NCBI RefSeq assembly: GCF_016862175.1
Contig: NZ_BOML01000059.1
Coordinates: forward strand, 124,001 to 188,000
Reading direction: 5' to 3'
DNA length: 64,000 nt
Source: Paractinoplanes durhamensis
GTDB taxonomy: Bacteria > Actinomycetota > Actinomycetes > Mycobacteriales > Micromonosporaceae
The notes below the pieces were generated by a model, which worked only from the letters and a program-made list of their open reading frames with translations, did no database searches and was not told where the DNA came from. Every line of letters begins with the position of its first letter. Positions within the stretch are counted from its first letter, which is position 1. Below are positions 46,107-55,432 of the stretch, piece by piece. The position numbers and the translations under genes were made by a program.

Positions 46107-48194
46107 ATGCAGCGTTATCGAGCTCTCCTGGCCGGCAACTGGCAGTACGGTGCCGACAGCCTCAACCTCCCGGACCTCAAGGGCCCGCTCAACGACATCT
46201 CCCGGATGGCGGCCGCGCTCAGCGACCAGGAGATCGGCATGTTCGCCTGGCGCGACATCCGCACCCTGCCGGAGCGGGCCTCGCACGAGATCCTCTACGC
46301 GGCGGAGTCGTTCTTCCAGGGCGCCTCCTACGACGAGGTGCTGTTCTTCTACTACAGCGGGCATTGCCTGGCCGACGAGGACGGCGCGCTCCTGCTGTGC
46401 GGCAACAACAGCACCCTCGCCCGCAAGCGCAGCACCACGGTGCCGCTCGACGCGGTGATCCGGCTGGTCGACGACTGTGCGGCGTCGGCCGTGGTGATCG
46501 CGGTGGACGGCAAGTACACCGGCGCCGAGGCCGCCGAGCAGTTCGTGAGCCAGGCCCGCGGCAAACGCCGGCTCGTGCTGCTCGGCATGTCCGGCGGCGA
46601 ACGGATCCAGGACGAGCCGCAGGAGATGGGGCTCAGCCTGTTCACCAGCTACCTGGTCCGCGGGATGCGGGGCGACGCCGCGCAGCCGGGCGCGGCCCGG
46701 GTGACCTTCGCCGACCTCTGCCACTACGTGCAGCTGCGGTTGCAGGACCCGGCCGACTCGGTGGCCTTCTCGTACGACGAGGACCAGGCCCGGATGCAGC
46801 TGGCCCGCGCGCTGACCGCGCCGCGCGCCGACTCGGAGAGCGACGACCGGCTCGAACTCGGCGGGCCGGCGTCGACCCTCACCGTCTCCGAGGCGCTGCT
46901 CGAGCTGGGCGAGGTGGAACCGGACGAGGTGCTGCCGGTCGAGGTCATCTACGTCTCGGCGCGGACGCTGGCCGGCTACCCGGCGCAGTGGCGGGCGCGG
47001 ACCTCGGCGAAGTGGGTCGGGCTCGGGCGGTTCCCCGACCGGCTGGAGATCACCCTGCGGCCGGCGGCCGACGAGACCCGTGCCAACATCGAGATCCGCA
47101 ACGAGGAGACCGGAGCCACCCGTACGGTCCGGATCTCCGCCCGGCTGCGCCAGCAGCGGATGCCACCGGCCGCGTACGGGCCGGTCCGCGCGGTCGTCCC
47201 GATGACCGCCGACCTGCCGAGCCCGTGGCACGACCTCGGCTTCGAGCAGCAGCAGCGGCTCATCGACGGGCTGCTGGCGCTCTCCGGCATGCGCGACGGC
47301 GACCTGCGCAGCTTCTACGTCCAGGAGCTGGAGGCGAAGATCGGCCGGCCGCTGCACCTGGAACGGCACGCCGAGGCCCGGCACGACGTCTGGTCGATCG
47401 TCCGGGCCTGCCTGGACCGGCCCGGGACGCTGGGGCTGCTGGCCCGGATGCTGACCGTGTTCCACGGCGACACCGGCGCCACCCGGGAGCTGATCCGGCT
47501 GGTGGACAGCTTCGACGTCGGGTCGGAGCAGCCGGAGCCCGGCCCGCCCGCCGCGTCGGCCGGTTTCCGGCTGGCCGACGAGTACTTCTTGCTCTCGCAC
47601 GGCCCCGACGGCCAGCCGGTGGTGAACCGGGCGATCATCGGGGCCGGCCTGGCCGGTGCGGTCGTCGGCGAGCTGATGCTGCTCGGCCGGCTGGAAGCCG
47701 CGAACGGTGCGGTCCGGCGGGTGCCGGGCAGCGAGTTCGGCGAGCCGGCCTACCGCGCGGTGGGGTCCGCCCTGGACAATTCGGCGCGCCCCGGTGACCT
47801 GCTCGATCTGATCAACCGGCTCCGCCGGGACATCCCGCCGTGGATCAGCCAGCGGCTCGTCGACCAGCGGGTGCTCCGGCCCGAGACGAACCGGGGGCTG
47901 TTCGGCCGCCGTTCGGTCCGCTACCCGGTCGTCGACCCGGCCCGGGCCAGCGAGCCGATGACCCGGATGATGCGCATGATCATCGACCCGGACGCCGGCC
48001 CGGACCGGCAGAGCGCGATGCTGGCCGCCCTGATGACCGTGACCGGCCTGCACAGCGTGCTGGTCGAGGACGGCAACCGGGCGCGCGTCGAGGAGCGCCT
48101 CGGCCAGGTCGCCCTGGACGGCGACTTCGGCGAGGTGGCGTCGGCGGTGGACCGATCGATCGCGCTGATCACCTACGGCCCGACCCGGCGCTGA
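46107..48194 (+). CDS. caspase-like (pseudo-protease)/EAD/GPP34 fusion protein
   Basis: A 695-residue multidomain protein. Residues 1-240: caspase/metacaspase-like fold with RALLAGNWQYGADSLNLPDL and His86 in FYYSGHC. The expected cysteine segment DCCYSG reads DGKYTG (134-139), so the nucleophile is absent. Residues 255-350: beta-rich linker domain. Residues 376-470: helical effector-associated domain (EAD2-like; FEQQQRLIDGLLALSGM and RHDVWSIVRACLDRPGTLGLL). Residues 486-690: GPP34/GOLPH3-like domain (LADEYFLLSH, GAGLAGAVVGELMLLGRLE, WISQRLVDQRVL, GLFGRRSVRYP). ATG 46107 has GGAG upstream; GTG 46092 is an alternative. Predicted role: signalling in a conflict or cell-death system. Confidence 0.8.
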   Translation: MQRYRALLAGNWQYGADSLNLPDLKGPLNDISRMAAALSDQEIGMFAWRDIRTLPERASHEILYAAESFFQGASYDEVLFFYYSGHCLADEDGALLLCGNNSTLARKRSTTVPLDAVIRLVDDCAASAVVIAVDGKYTGAEAAEQFVSQARGKRRLVLLGMSGGERIQDEPQEMGLSLFTSYLVRGMRGDAAQPGAARVTFADLCHYVQLRLQDPADSVAFSYDEDQARMQLARALTAPRADSESDDRLELGGPASTLTVSEALLELGEVEPDEVLPVEVIYVSARTLAGYPAQWRARTSAKWVGLGRFPDRLEITLRPAADETRANIEIRNEETGATRTVRISARLRQQRMPPAAYGPVRAVVPMTADLPSPWHDLGFEQQQRLIDGLLALSGMRDGDLRSFYVQELEAKIGRPLHLERHAEARHDVWSIVRACLDRPGTLGLLARMLTVFHGDTGATRELIRLVDSFDVGSEQPEPGPPAASAGFRLADEYFLLSHGPDGQPVVNRAIIGAGLAGAVVGELMLLGRLEAANGAVRRVPGSEFGEPAYRAVGSALDNSARPGDLLDLINRLRRDIPPWISQRLVDQRVLRPETNRGLFGRRSVRYPVVDPARASEPMTRMMRMIIDPDAGPDRQSAMLAALMTVTGLHSVLVEDGNRARVEERLGQVALDGDFGEVASAVDRSIALITYGPTRR

Positions 48195-48247
48195 AACCGG
48201 CCCGGCAACAGTAAGCAACCGAACCACACCTTCACATCACTCTCCGA

Positions 48248-48685
48248 ATGGGCGCGACTACGCCGCTGCTCGCGGCCAGTGGCACCACCCCGACCGTCTA
48301 CCCGGTCGCCGCGGACGCCTCGATCACCCTGGACGGCAAGAAGGTCACCCTGGCCGCGCTGCCGGTCCGCGCCCACATCGCGGTGCTCGGCACGGTCACC
48401 GGCGGCACCTGCACCGCCAAGTCGCTGACCGCACTGTCCCGCTGGCAGCTCAACCTGGCCGGCACGGTCGCGGCCGTCGACGCGGCCAAGGCGACGGTCA
48501 CGGTCAACACCGGCTCGCCGGCGGCCGCGGTCAAGCTGAACGTCAACCCGAACGCGACCGTCCAGGTCAACGGGGCCAAGGTCGCCCTGTCCGCCCTGCC
48601 GATCGGCGCCACCGTCAACCTGACCGGCACCGACTCCACCACCGGCGCCTCGGTCCTGGGCATCAGCGCCAAGGTGAAAAGCTGA
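48248..48685 (+). CDS. truncated DUF5666-like repeat protein
   Basis: A 145-residue protein with two similar beta-barrel-like repeats: DASITLDGKKVTLAALP then AHIAVLGTVTG, and NATVQVNGAKVALSALP then GATVNLTGTDS. This fits the DUF5666 pattern of secreted actinobacterial proteins, which begin with a signal peptide and have an extra first repeat. Here no signal peptide and no good ribosome site are visible, and the 53-base gap after the caspase gene leaves no room for them. It is probably a 5'-truncated remnant. Confidence 0.5.
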   Translation: MGATTPLLAASGTTPTVYPVAADASITLDGKKVTLAALPVRAHIAVLGTVTGGTCTAKSLTALSRWQLNLAGTVAAVDAAKATVTVNTGSPAAAVKLNVNPNATVQVNGAKVALSALPIGATVNLTGTDSTTGASVLGISAKVKS

Positions 48686-48707
48686 CCACGCTCATGCTGA
48701 GTCGGTA

Positions 48708-51593
48708 TCAGCCCGCCCGGGATTCCGGGGAAGCGATCTGAACGGTCCGTTCCAGGACCAGCAGCCGCTTGTGCAGCGGAGGTACATGGGCGCCGGAGAG
48801 ATCGTCGAGGATCCGGCGCGCCATCCGTGCCTGGTCCATTGCCGCCTTCGGATCACCGGCCGCGGCAAGCGCGTCACCCATCGCGGTCAGCGCGGCGACC
48901 TGCCGGAACGAGTCGGAGACCAGTTCGCCGAGGAGGATGGCGCGCTGTCCGCTGTGTACGGCCTCCGCGTGCATCTCCAGGTTGCGTTGAACGTCGGCGA
49001 GAGTGATCAGCGTGTCGCACTCCGCCTCCTGATCGTGGGCGTGCGCGTGGATGACCCGCGCGGTCTCGCAGTGCCATAACGCCAGCCGGAGCTGACCCGA
49101 GGCCAGGTAGAGGGCGCCGAGACCACTGTGGCTCTGACCGGTTCCCCGTTTGGCGCCGATCCGTTCCCGGATCGCGAGCGCCTGGTGGTAGTTCTCGGCG
49201 GCTCGCTGGTACTGCCCGAGCTGCAGGTTCGCCGCGCCGAGCCAGTTCAGAACCGCCGACTCGCCGACCGAGAGACCCATCTTCCGGCAAGCCTGGAGTG
49301 CCCGTTCGTAGATCTCGATCGCCCGCGGTACCTCACCGAGGCTGACGTAGGTCGACGCAAGATTGTGTGAACAGAGCGTCTCGGCCTCGAAGTTCCCGGT
49401 CGCGGCGGCGAGATGGCGGGCTTCGATGAAGGCCGCGACGGCCCGGTCGTAGTCGTGTACGGCGAAGTAGGTCGCACCGAGATTGTTCAGGATTCCGATC
49501 TGGCCGACTTCGTGCTCGTCCCGGCGGGCCGCAACCAAGGCCTGTCGGTTGAGCTCGAGGATGTCGCCCCGGCAGCCGTAGCGTTCCAGGATCTCGTGGA
49601 CGACGCCCGGGATCTGCCAGCCGTGCCGATCGAATCCGTGGTTCTGTGCCCATCGGCTGACCGCGCACAGATTGTCCTGCTCGGCCGCACACCAGTTCAT
49701 CGCCTCGGTGTCGGTTCCGAAAGACATCGGCTGGACGTCCGGGGCAGACGGAAGATCGGTCATCGGCGGCCATTCAGGGGCGGTGACCGCGACGGCTCCG
49801 GCGGCCGACAACAGATACCAGTCCAGCATTCGCCGCTGCTCCTGCCGGACCACGGCGGGGTCGTCGCCGGCGGACCGCTCGACCGCGTACTGGTGCAGGA
49901 GACCGTGGAAGCGATAGCGACGAGTGGAGTCGTGGTTGATCATGTGTGCTTTGGCCAGGACGTTCAGCAGCGCCTCGGCGTGCGCCACGGGCAGGCCGGC
50001 GATCGCGGCCGCGGCATCCGGGCCGAAGTTCGTTCCGGGATGGTGCGAAATCTGGCGGAAGAGGCGGGCCGCGTCCGCGCCCAACGCACGGTACGACCAG
50101 TCGAACACGGTAGTGAGAGCCGCAGCCTGATCGTCTTCGCCGGCGGTCTCGAGAAGGCGGTGTCGCAGTTCTCCGGCAAGTTCGGCGATGCCGGATCGAG
50201 GTCGCTCCGCCACTCGCTCGCCGATGATCCGGAGAGCCAGTGGCAGGCCGCCGGACAGCTCGGCCAAAGCGGTCAGGCCGTCCAGATCCGAGGCGTCCTT
50301 GGATCCCACGATGCGCGCCAGCAACGACGTCGACTCGTCCTCGGAAAGTGGCGCGACCGTGACGGTACGAACCCCGTCGCGGATGGTCAGTCCACTCAGC
50401 CGGGTGCGGCTGGTGATCACCGTCAAGCAGTTCATGGATCGAGGAATCAACGGGCGCACCTGGGCGGAATCCAGAACGTTGTCGATGAGGAGGAAGATTC
50501 GCCGGTCGCCGATCAGGTCCTCGAAGCGATCCCGGCGCTGCTCCAGCGAGACCGGAATCTGGTCCGGTGGCACGCCGAGTATGCGCAGGAACCTCTCGAG
50601 CGCGTCCTGTGGGTCGACGGGCGAGGCAAGACCGTACGCGCCCGCGTCGAGATAGAGCTGGCCGTCGGGGAACATCTGACGGCGACGATGCGCCCAGTGG
50701 GTGGCGAGAGTGGTCTTTCCCACGCCGGGCATGCCGGTGATGACGACGACGTTGCCGCGCATTTCACCGAGTTCATCGAGCAGGGCTTGACGACCGGTGA
50801 AGTCCGCGATGTCCGGGCGCATGTGGCGGGGAATCCGATCGGCGGTCGACCAGGAGGCCGAGCGGGTCGGCACGATGTCGACGTCAGGCTCGGTGCGCAT
50901 CTCCTTGCGGAACCTTCGCCGAAACGCGATCACGAAGCGTTTGGCTTCATCGTGGCGGCCGACCGTGGACAACGCCCTGATCCAGCAGCGGGCCAGCCCT
51001 TCATCCAGGTCGTATATCTGTATCAGACGGTCCAGCTGATCCAGCACGGCGTGCGGTCGGCCGCACGCCAGCTGACTTTCCGCGAGCAGTTTGTGAGCGT
51101 CGAGCAGAACATCGCCCAGCGATCGGCGTAGTTGGTCCGCCCGTGCCCCGCCGAGTTCCGGCAGCGGGTCCCCGCGCCAGAGCGGGAGCGCCCGCAGGAG
51201 AATCTCCGCGGAGGATTCCGGCCGCCCTTGCGCGGTGGCTTCCCGGGCCTCGGTCAACTGCCGCCGGAACCGATGAAGGTCAATCGTGCCGGGATCGACG
51301 TCCAGCCGATAGGCGCCGATTCCTGACACGCGGACCAAAGCCTTGTCGAGTCCAGCCTGAGCGAGCGCGGCCCGCAGGCGGCTGGCGAGTGAATACAGCG
51401 TCGGCCGATGATCCACGTTGCCCGGGCGACCCCAGAGAAGCTCGATCATCGTGCTCACCCGGACCGGTTCGCCAGCGTGATAGAGCAATACGGCGATCAT
51501 GCCGCGCTGTTTCGCCGGCCCGAGCGGGATGACCCGTCCGTCGTGGATCAATTCTGTCGTGCCTAGTATGCCGAATTCCACGTGCGCCCCCAT
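48708..51593 (-). CDS. AfsR/SARP family transcriptional regulator with NB-ARC and TPR
   Basis: About 961 residues. N-terminal OmpR-type DNA-binding domain (LGPAKQRGMIAVLLYHAGEPVRVSTMIELLW), bacterial transcriptional activation domain (about 100-245), then an NB-ARC ATPase with Walker A GMPGVGKTTLA, Walker B IFLLIDN, and GGLPLALRIIG. C-terminal TPRs (NNLGATYFAVHDYDRAV and others). Such regulators activate specialised metabolism or development. ATG 51593 is six bases after TATTAC on the minus strand, so it may be leaderless. A TTA codon (49079-49077) makes it a candidate for bldA-type control. Divergent from a GT-B-like gene. Confidence 0.9.
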   Translation of the reverse strand: MGAHVEFGILGTTELIHDGRVIPLGPAKQRGMIAVLLYHAGEPVRVSTMIELLWGRPGNVDHRPTLYSLASRLRAALAQAGLDKALVRVSGIGAYRLDVDPGTIDLHRFRRQLTEAREATAQGRPESSAEILLRALPLWRGDPLPELGGARADQLRRSLGDVLLDAHKLLAESQLACGRPHAVLDQLDRLIQIYDLDEGLARCWIRALSTVGRHDEAKRFVIAFRRRFRKEMRTEPDVDIVPTRSASWSTADRIPRHMRPDIADFTGRQALLDELGEMRGNVVVITGMPGVGKTTLATHWAHRRRQMFPDGQLYLDAGAYGLASPVDPQDALERFLRILGVPPDQIPVSLEQRRDRFEDLIGDRRIFLLIDNVLDSAQVRPLIPRSMNCLTVITSRTRLSGLTIRDGVRTVTVAPLSEDESTSLLARIVGSKDASDLDGLTALAELSGGLPLALRIIGERVAERPRSGIAELAGELRHRLLETAGEDDQAAALTTVFDWSYRALGADAARLFRQISHHPGTNFGPDAAAAIAGLPVAHAEALLNVLAKAHMINHDSTRRYRFHGLLHQYAVERSAGDDPAVVRQEQRRMLDWYLLSAAGAVAVTAPEWPPMTDLPSAPDVQPMSFGTDTEAMNWCAAEQDNLCAVSRWAQNHGFDRHGWQIPGVVHEILERYGCRGDILELNRQALVAARRDEHEVGQIGILNNLGATYFAVHDYDRAVAAFIEARHLAAATGNFEAETLCSHNLASTYVSLGEVPRAIEIYERALQACRKMGLSVGESAVLNWLGAANLQLGQYQRAAENYHQALAIRERIGAKRGTGQSHSGLGALYLASGQLRLALWHCETARVIHAHAHDQEAECDTLITLADVQRNLEMHAEAVHSGQRAILLGELVSDSFRQVAALTAMGDALAAAGDPKAAMDQARMARRILDDLSGAHVPPLHKRLLVLERTVQIASPESRAG

Positions 51594-51786
51594 CAACACG
51601 TAATAAGGCCGCTACTCAGTGTGTTCTACCTGGGCAACCAGGCGACCGTCCGCGACGCATCGCGCGATATCTGACATGCCATCGCCAGTTCACGTGCATT
51701 CGCCCGGCAAGGTCTCTGCAATGTCCCTGGCAATGCTCCCAGCCCATGGTGGACGCATTCGAAATGATGATCTGGGGGTGGGTGGG

Positions 51787-53010
51787 ATGGCTGATCCGGA
51801 TTGGGTCCGTGCGCCGATTGGCATCGACTCGGAGCGATGGGTGTCCAGGCCTGGATGCCGCACGTTATTGATCGTGGTCCACACGATGGCGAGTTGCCAT
51901 CGACTCCTGGACATTGTCGATCTAGTTGAGTCGGACATGCGGGTACAAGTGGTTTTCACGGTGGCGCCGGACGTCTTCAACGCCGATGTGAACGCCCATC
52001 TGCAACGGCTGGGGGCACTCGTGGTGCCCTGGCAGCAGGCGATCCGGGAGTCGTTCGATCTGGCGATCGCGGCATCTCATGGCGGGCTTCACGAACTGCA
52101 CGCGCCGGTGATGCTGATGGCCCACGGCGCGGGACGTGCCCGGCTGTTGCTCTCCTCCGCACAAGGCACGCTGCCCGGCGCAGAACCGACGGTCTATGGG
52201 CTCGATGCGCCCCGGCTCGTCCGGGACGGCCGCGTGGTGGCATCTGCGCTCGTGCTGTCGCACGAGAATGAACTTCTGGTCCTGGCCCGGCAGTGCCCCG
52301 ATGCGCTCCGCGTCGCTGTCGTCGCCGGCGACCCTTGTTTCGACCGGCTCATGGGCAGTCTTTCCCAGCGTGGGTACTACCGCCGGGCATTGGGCCTGAG
52401 CGACCGTCAGCGGCTGGTCGTCGTGACTTCGACGTGGGGCACGGACGGACTGTTCGGTGGAGTTCCGGAGCTGCTTCCAGCGCTGATGGACCAGCTGCCG
52501 CCGGATCGATTCAGGGTGGCGTTGCTGCTGCATCCGGCGATCTCGGGGGCCCACGGGCACCGGCAGGTCGCTGCATGGACCCGCGCATGTCGAGATGCGG
52601 GGATGATGTTGGCCGACCCGGCGGACGACTGGCGGGCCTACGTCGCGGCCGCCGATCACCTGATCGGCGATCGGGGGTCGGTCACTGCCTACGGTGCCGC
52701 CGTCGGGCTGCCCGTCCTGCGGGTTTCGGCGAGCGACGGCGGCCGGACAGCCGCCGGCTCCCCGCAGTCTCTGGTCTTGAAAAGCGTGGACCGCCTGGAC
52801 ATCACGAAGCCCCTGCGGGCTCAACTGATGGCTGCGCGCCCGGTCGATCACCGGCAGGTGACGACCGCGATCACCTCCCGTCCGCACCGATCCGGCCGCC
52901 TGCTCCGGGGAGCGATGTTCCGGCTGCTCGGGCTCGTCAACCGGAGCGGTAGCCGGAATTTCACCCCGGTCGGGGTGCCCATCCCGCGCCCGGTCGGAGT
53001 GCCGTCGTGA
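51787..53010 (+). CDS. GT-B-fold-like protein of unknown function
   Basis: About 407 residues. It resembles a Streptomyces/actinomycete family often misnamed as a translation factor. Its fold is that of a glycosyltransferase B or CDP-glycerol-transferase-like double Rossmann: TLLIVVHTMASCHRLLDIVD, VQVVFTVAPDVF, LAIAASHGGLHELHAPVML, VVAGDPCFDRLM, RLVVVTSTWGTDGL, and DHLIGDRGSVTAYGAAVGLPVL. No signal peptide. ATG 51787 is preferred, after GGTGGG. A TTA codon lies at 51865. It is followed by a small gene with four-base overlap. Substrate unknown. Confidence 0.6.
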   Translation: MADPDWVRAPIGIDSERWVSRPGCRTLLIVVHTMASCHRLLDIVDLVESDMRVQVVFTVAPDVFNADVNAHLQRLGALVVPWQQAIRESFDLAIAASHGGLHELHAPVMLMAHGAGRARLLLSSAQGTLPGAEPTVYGLDAPRLVRDGRVVASALVLSHENELLVLARQCPDALRVAVVAGDPCFDRLMGSLSQRGYYRRALGLSDRQRLVVVTSTWGTDGLFGGVPELLPALMDQLPPDRFRVALLLHPAISGAHGHRQVAAWTRACRDAGMMLADPADDWRAYVAAADHLIGDRGSVTAYGAAVGLPVLRVSASDGGRTAAGSPQSLVLKSVDRLDITKPLRAQLMAARPVDHRQVTTAITSRPHRSGRLLRGAMFRLLGLVNRSGSRNFTPVGVPIPRPVGVPS

Positions 53011-53312
53011 CCCCGCCCGGCGATCCGGTCATCGTCGTGGTCGGGAGGCCGTCCAGCTCGGAGGCGCTCGCCGATGTCCTCGTCGCGCCGAGCGGCACGT
53101 CAGGAATCGCCGATCTGTTCAGCCGGTTTCCCGGCGCATCTCTGGTGCTGGTCATGGGCGCTGGTGACGTGATCGGCATCGGTTTCCGGAACGGGCTCAG
53201 GCTCACCGTCCGGCCGACCGGGAGCAGCGGGGTCGACGTCCTGGGGCTGGCTGATCACCTGTACGCCTGGTGGTGCGGGAACCTGGCGGCGGAGGGCAGC
53301 CGCACGTGGTGA
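53007..53312 (+). CDS. hypothetical small protein coupled to the GT-B-like gene
   Basis: A 101-residue protein with a GTGA start overlapping the previous stop. It is hydrophobic and beta-rich (VIVVVGRPSSSEALADVLVAP, ASLVLVMGAGDVIGIGF) and not recognised. Its last 213 bases overlap the 3' end of the NB-ARC gene on the other strand. Codon use looks coding on the plus strand across the overlap, so the minus-strand tail is the more doubtful one. Confidence 0.5.
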   Translation: MTPPGDPVIVVVGRPSSSEALADVLVAPSGTSGIADLFSRFPGASLVLVMGAGDVIGIGFRNGLRLTVRPTGSSGVDVLGLADHLYAWWCGNLAAEGSRTW

Positions 53313-55406
53313 CCCGTGTGTTTCCAGGAGTTCCGCGGCCCGCTGCAGGCAGAGCCGGCTCCGGGTGGCGTCCCCGCGACGTGCGGCGATTCGGGCCGCC
53401 AGTTCCAGAGCGTCCGCCTCGCCGATGGCGGCACCGAGGCGTTTCATGCCTTCGATCGCCTCGGTCACCGCCAGGTCGGCGGCGGCCAGGTCGCCGCCAT
53501 CGAAGTAGGCGCGGGCGAGCCCGAGTTTCACCCGGACCGGGTTGTACGGGTCGTCAGCGACCGACTGATCGAGCAGCCGGCCGGCCTCGCGGAGGAGTTC
53601 GACAGCCTCCGCGAGGTTTCCCCGCCCGGACAGCAGGTCCGCGAGACTGATCAGGGTGAGCCCGATGTCCCGGCTGTTCCCGAGCCGCCGCCGCGTGGCG
53701 AGCACGTCCGCGAGGAGTTCCGCGGCGGCGTCGGCCCGGCCCGAGTCGCGGTAGGCGAGGGCCAGCATCTCCTGGGCCTCGACGCTCCCTTCGGCGTCGC
53801 CGGACTCGGCGTACGTCGTCACCGCCTTCCGGAGCAACTGCTCGGCCCGATCGTGCTCGCCGAGCGTGGTGCAGGTACGCCCGAGTCGCTTGAGCATGCG
53901 TCCCTCGGCTCGCGGATCACCCCACATCCGGGCCGCCGCGAGGCCGCGGACGTCGATGTCCTTCCGGTCGGTGCTCTTGCGGTACAGCTGCACGGGCCAC
54001 AGCACGTCCGACAGATGCCAGGCCAGCTCGGCCCACCTGTGGTCGAGGGCGACCTGGCCGGCGGCGCTCAGGTTGGAACGCTGCCGGTCCAGCCATGCGA
54101 GAGCCTCGTCGCGGTCGCTGAACGCCGGGAGCTCGCTCGGTGAGGTCCGATAGGAATAGACGAGGCGTCGCCGGTACGGCGTGACCACCACGTCAGCCGC
54201 GCTCGCCGCCCCGAGGTACCACTCCGACATGGCGAGCATCGCCTCCTCGCGGACCGCCTCGGTGTCCTCCGCCACCACCTTTTGGCGGGCGTGGAGGTGG
54301 ATGAGGTCGTGGAGGCGGAAGTGCTCTTCGGCGACCTCCTGGAGCAGGCTGGACTCGAGTAGGACGCCGATCAGCCGGTCGGCCTCTCCGGCGGGGGAAC
54401 CCGCCTGGATTCCCGGGAGGAGCGCTGCGGCCGGCCCGAGGCCGAACTCCCGGCCGGGGTGCAGCGAGAGCCTCCGGTAGAGAGCCGCGGCGGAGGCGTC
54501 GAGTGCTTGATAGGACAACTCGAACGATCCACTCACCGACGACTCCCGGTCCGGTGTCTCGAGCCGGGCCAGCCGCTGGGTCTCGGCGGCCAGCGTCGCG
54601 ACGACCCGGGCCAGACTCAACCGCGGACGTGTCGAAAGCCGGGCTGCGGCCAGGCACAGCGCGATCGGCAGTCCGGCGCACAGTTCGGCGAGCCGTTCGG
54701 CCTGCTCCCGTTCGCCGTCGATCCGTTTCTCGCCGAGGAAGTTCGCCAACAACGTCAGCGACTCCGCGGTGGTCAGAGGCGTGATCTCCAGGAGAACCGC
54801 ACCCTCCGCGATGAGGCCGGAAAGGCGAACGCGACTCGTAATCACGGTCATGCTCGACGACGAGGATGGCACCAGAACGCGTACCTGGGCGGCGGAGAAA
54901 GCGTCATCCAGGACTACGAGCAGCGAACGGCCCGCGGTCTGTGACCGGTACAGCGCGGTGAGTTCCGCCAGCGTCGGTGGCAGGGCGCCGGCCGGGACAC
55001 CCAGTGCCCGCAGGAACGACCGCAACGCCTCAGCCGGTTCCACCGGCGGGACCAGGCCGAAGCCGCCGAGGTTCAGGTAGAGCTGGCCCGCCGGGAACGC
55101 GTCCTCGGCCAGGCGGGCCCACTGCCGAGCCAGCGCGGTTTTGCCGACACCGCCGGGACCGCTCAGCACGACGACGGTCGAACCGGCGTCCATTGCGGAC
55201 CGGAGGGATCGGACTTCCGCACCTCGTCCGGCGAAGTGCGGGGGCGGGGCGGCGGCTTGGTGCGGGGTTGCGGCCGCCGGCGGTACGCCGTGGAAGTGCA
55301 CACCGCCGTGGATGTCGAGGGCCTGAACGCTGGGGCCGGCGACGATTCCCGAGATCGTATTACCCGGCGATCCTCTGTTGTTGTCCGCGGCGGAACGATG
55401 ACTCAA
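53100..55406 (-). CDS. NB-ARC/TPR (NLR-type) protein with N-terminal amyloid-like motif
   Basis: About 768 residues. Residues 16-40 carry a short motif of the bacterial amyloid signalling type (NTISG, SVQAL, IHGGVHFHG). The NB-ARC ATPase follows: Walker A GPGGVGKTALA (83-93), Walker B SLLVVLDD, GLPIALCLAA. TPRs fill residues about 530-720. There is no DNA-binding domain, unlike the SARP gene at 48.7 kb. TTG 55406 is chosen because GGGAGG lies four bases upstream; GTG 55418 is possible. The last 70 residues overlap a plus-strand gene and look non-native. The upstream gene carries a matching motif. Confidence 0.75.
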   Translation of the reverse strand: MSHRSAADNNRGSPGNTISGIVAGPSVQALDIHGGVHFHGVPPAAATPHQAAAPPPHFAGRGAEVRSLRSAMDAGSTVVVLSGPGGVGKTALARQWARLAEDAFPAGQLYLNLGGFGLVPPVEPAEALRSFLRALGVPAGALPPTLAELTALYRSQTAGRSLLVVLDDAFSAAQVRVLVPSSSSSMTVITSRVRLSGLIAEGAVLLEITPLTTAESLTLLANFLGEKRIDGEREQAERLAELCAGLPIALCLAAARLSTRPRLSLARVVATLAAETQRLARLETPDRESSVSGSFELSYQALDASAAALYRRLSLHPGREFGLGPAAALLPGIQAGSPAGEADRLIGVLLESSLLQEVAEEHFRLHDLIHLHARQKVVAEDTEAVREEAMLAMSEWYLGAASAADVVVTPYRRRLVYSYRTSPSELPAFSDRDEALAWLDRQRSNLSAAGQVALDHRWAELAWHLSDVLWPVQLYRKSTDRKDIDVRGLAAARMWGDPRAEGRMLKRLGRTCTTLGEHDRAEQLLRKAVTTYAESGDAEGSVEAQEMLALAYRDSGRADAAAELLADVLATRRRLGNSRDIGLTLISLADLLSGRGNLAEAVELLREAGRLLDQSVADDPYNPVRVKLGLARAYFDGGDLAAADLAVTEAIEGMKRLGAAIGEADALELAARIAARRGDATRSRLCLQRAAELLETHGSPRAAALRRQVPAPPGVQVISQPQDVDPAAPGRPDGEPEPVPETDADHVTSAHDQHQRCAGKPAEQIGDS

Positions 55407-55432
55407 CGTACCTCCCACAGTGGGCAGGGTGG

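Noticed and set aside
51619-51786. Upstream extension of the GT-B-like protein
   Set aside because: The first 56 codons lack family resemblance and cover the divergent promoter; ATG 51787 has a better ribosome site.
48708-55406. Possible polyketide, NRPS or other biosynthetic cluster around the SARP regulator
   Set aside because: No biosynthetic enzymes are encoded near it; only a GT-B-like protein and signalling genes are present.
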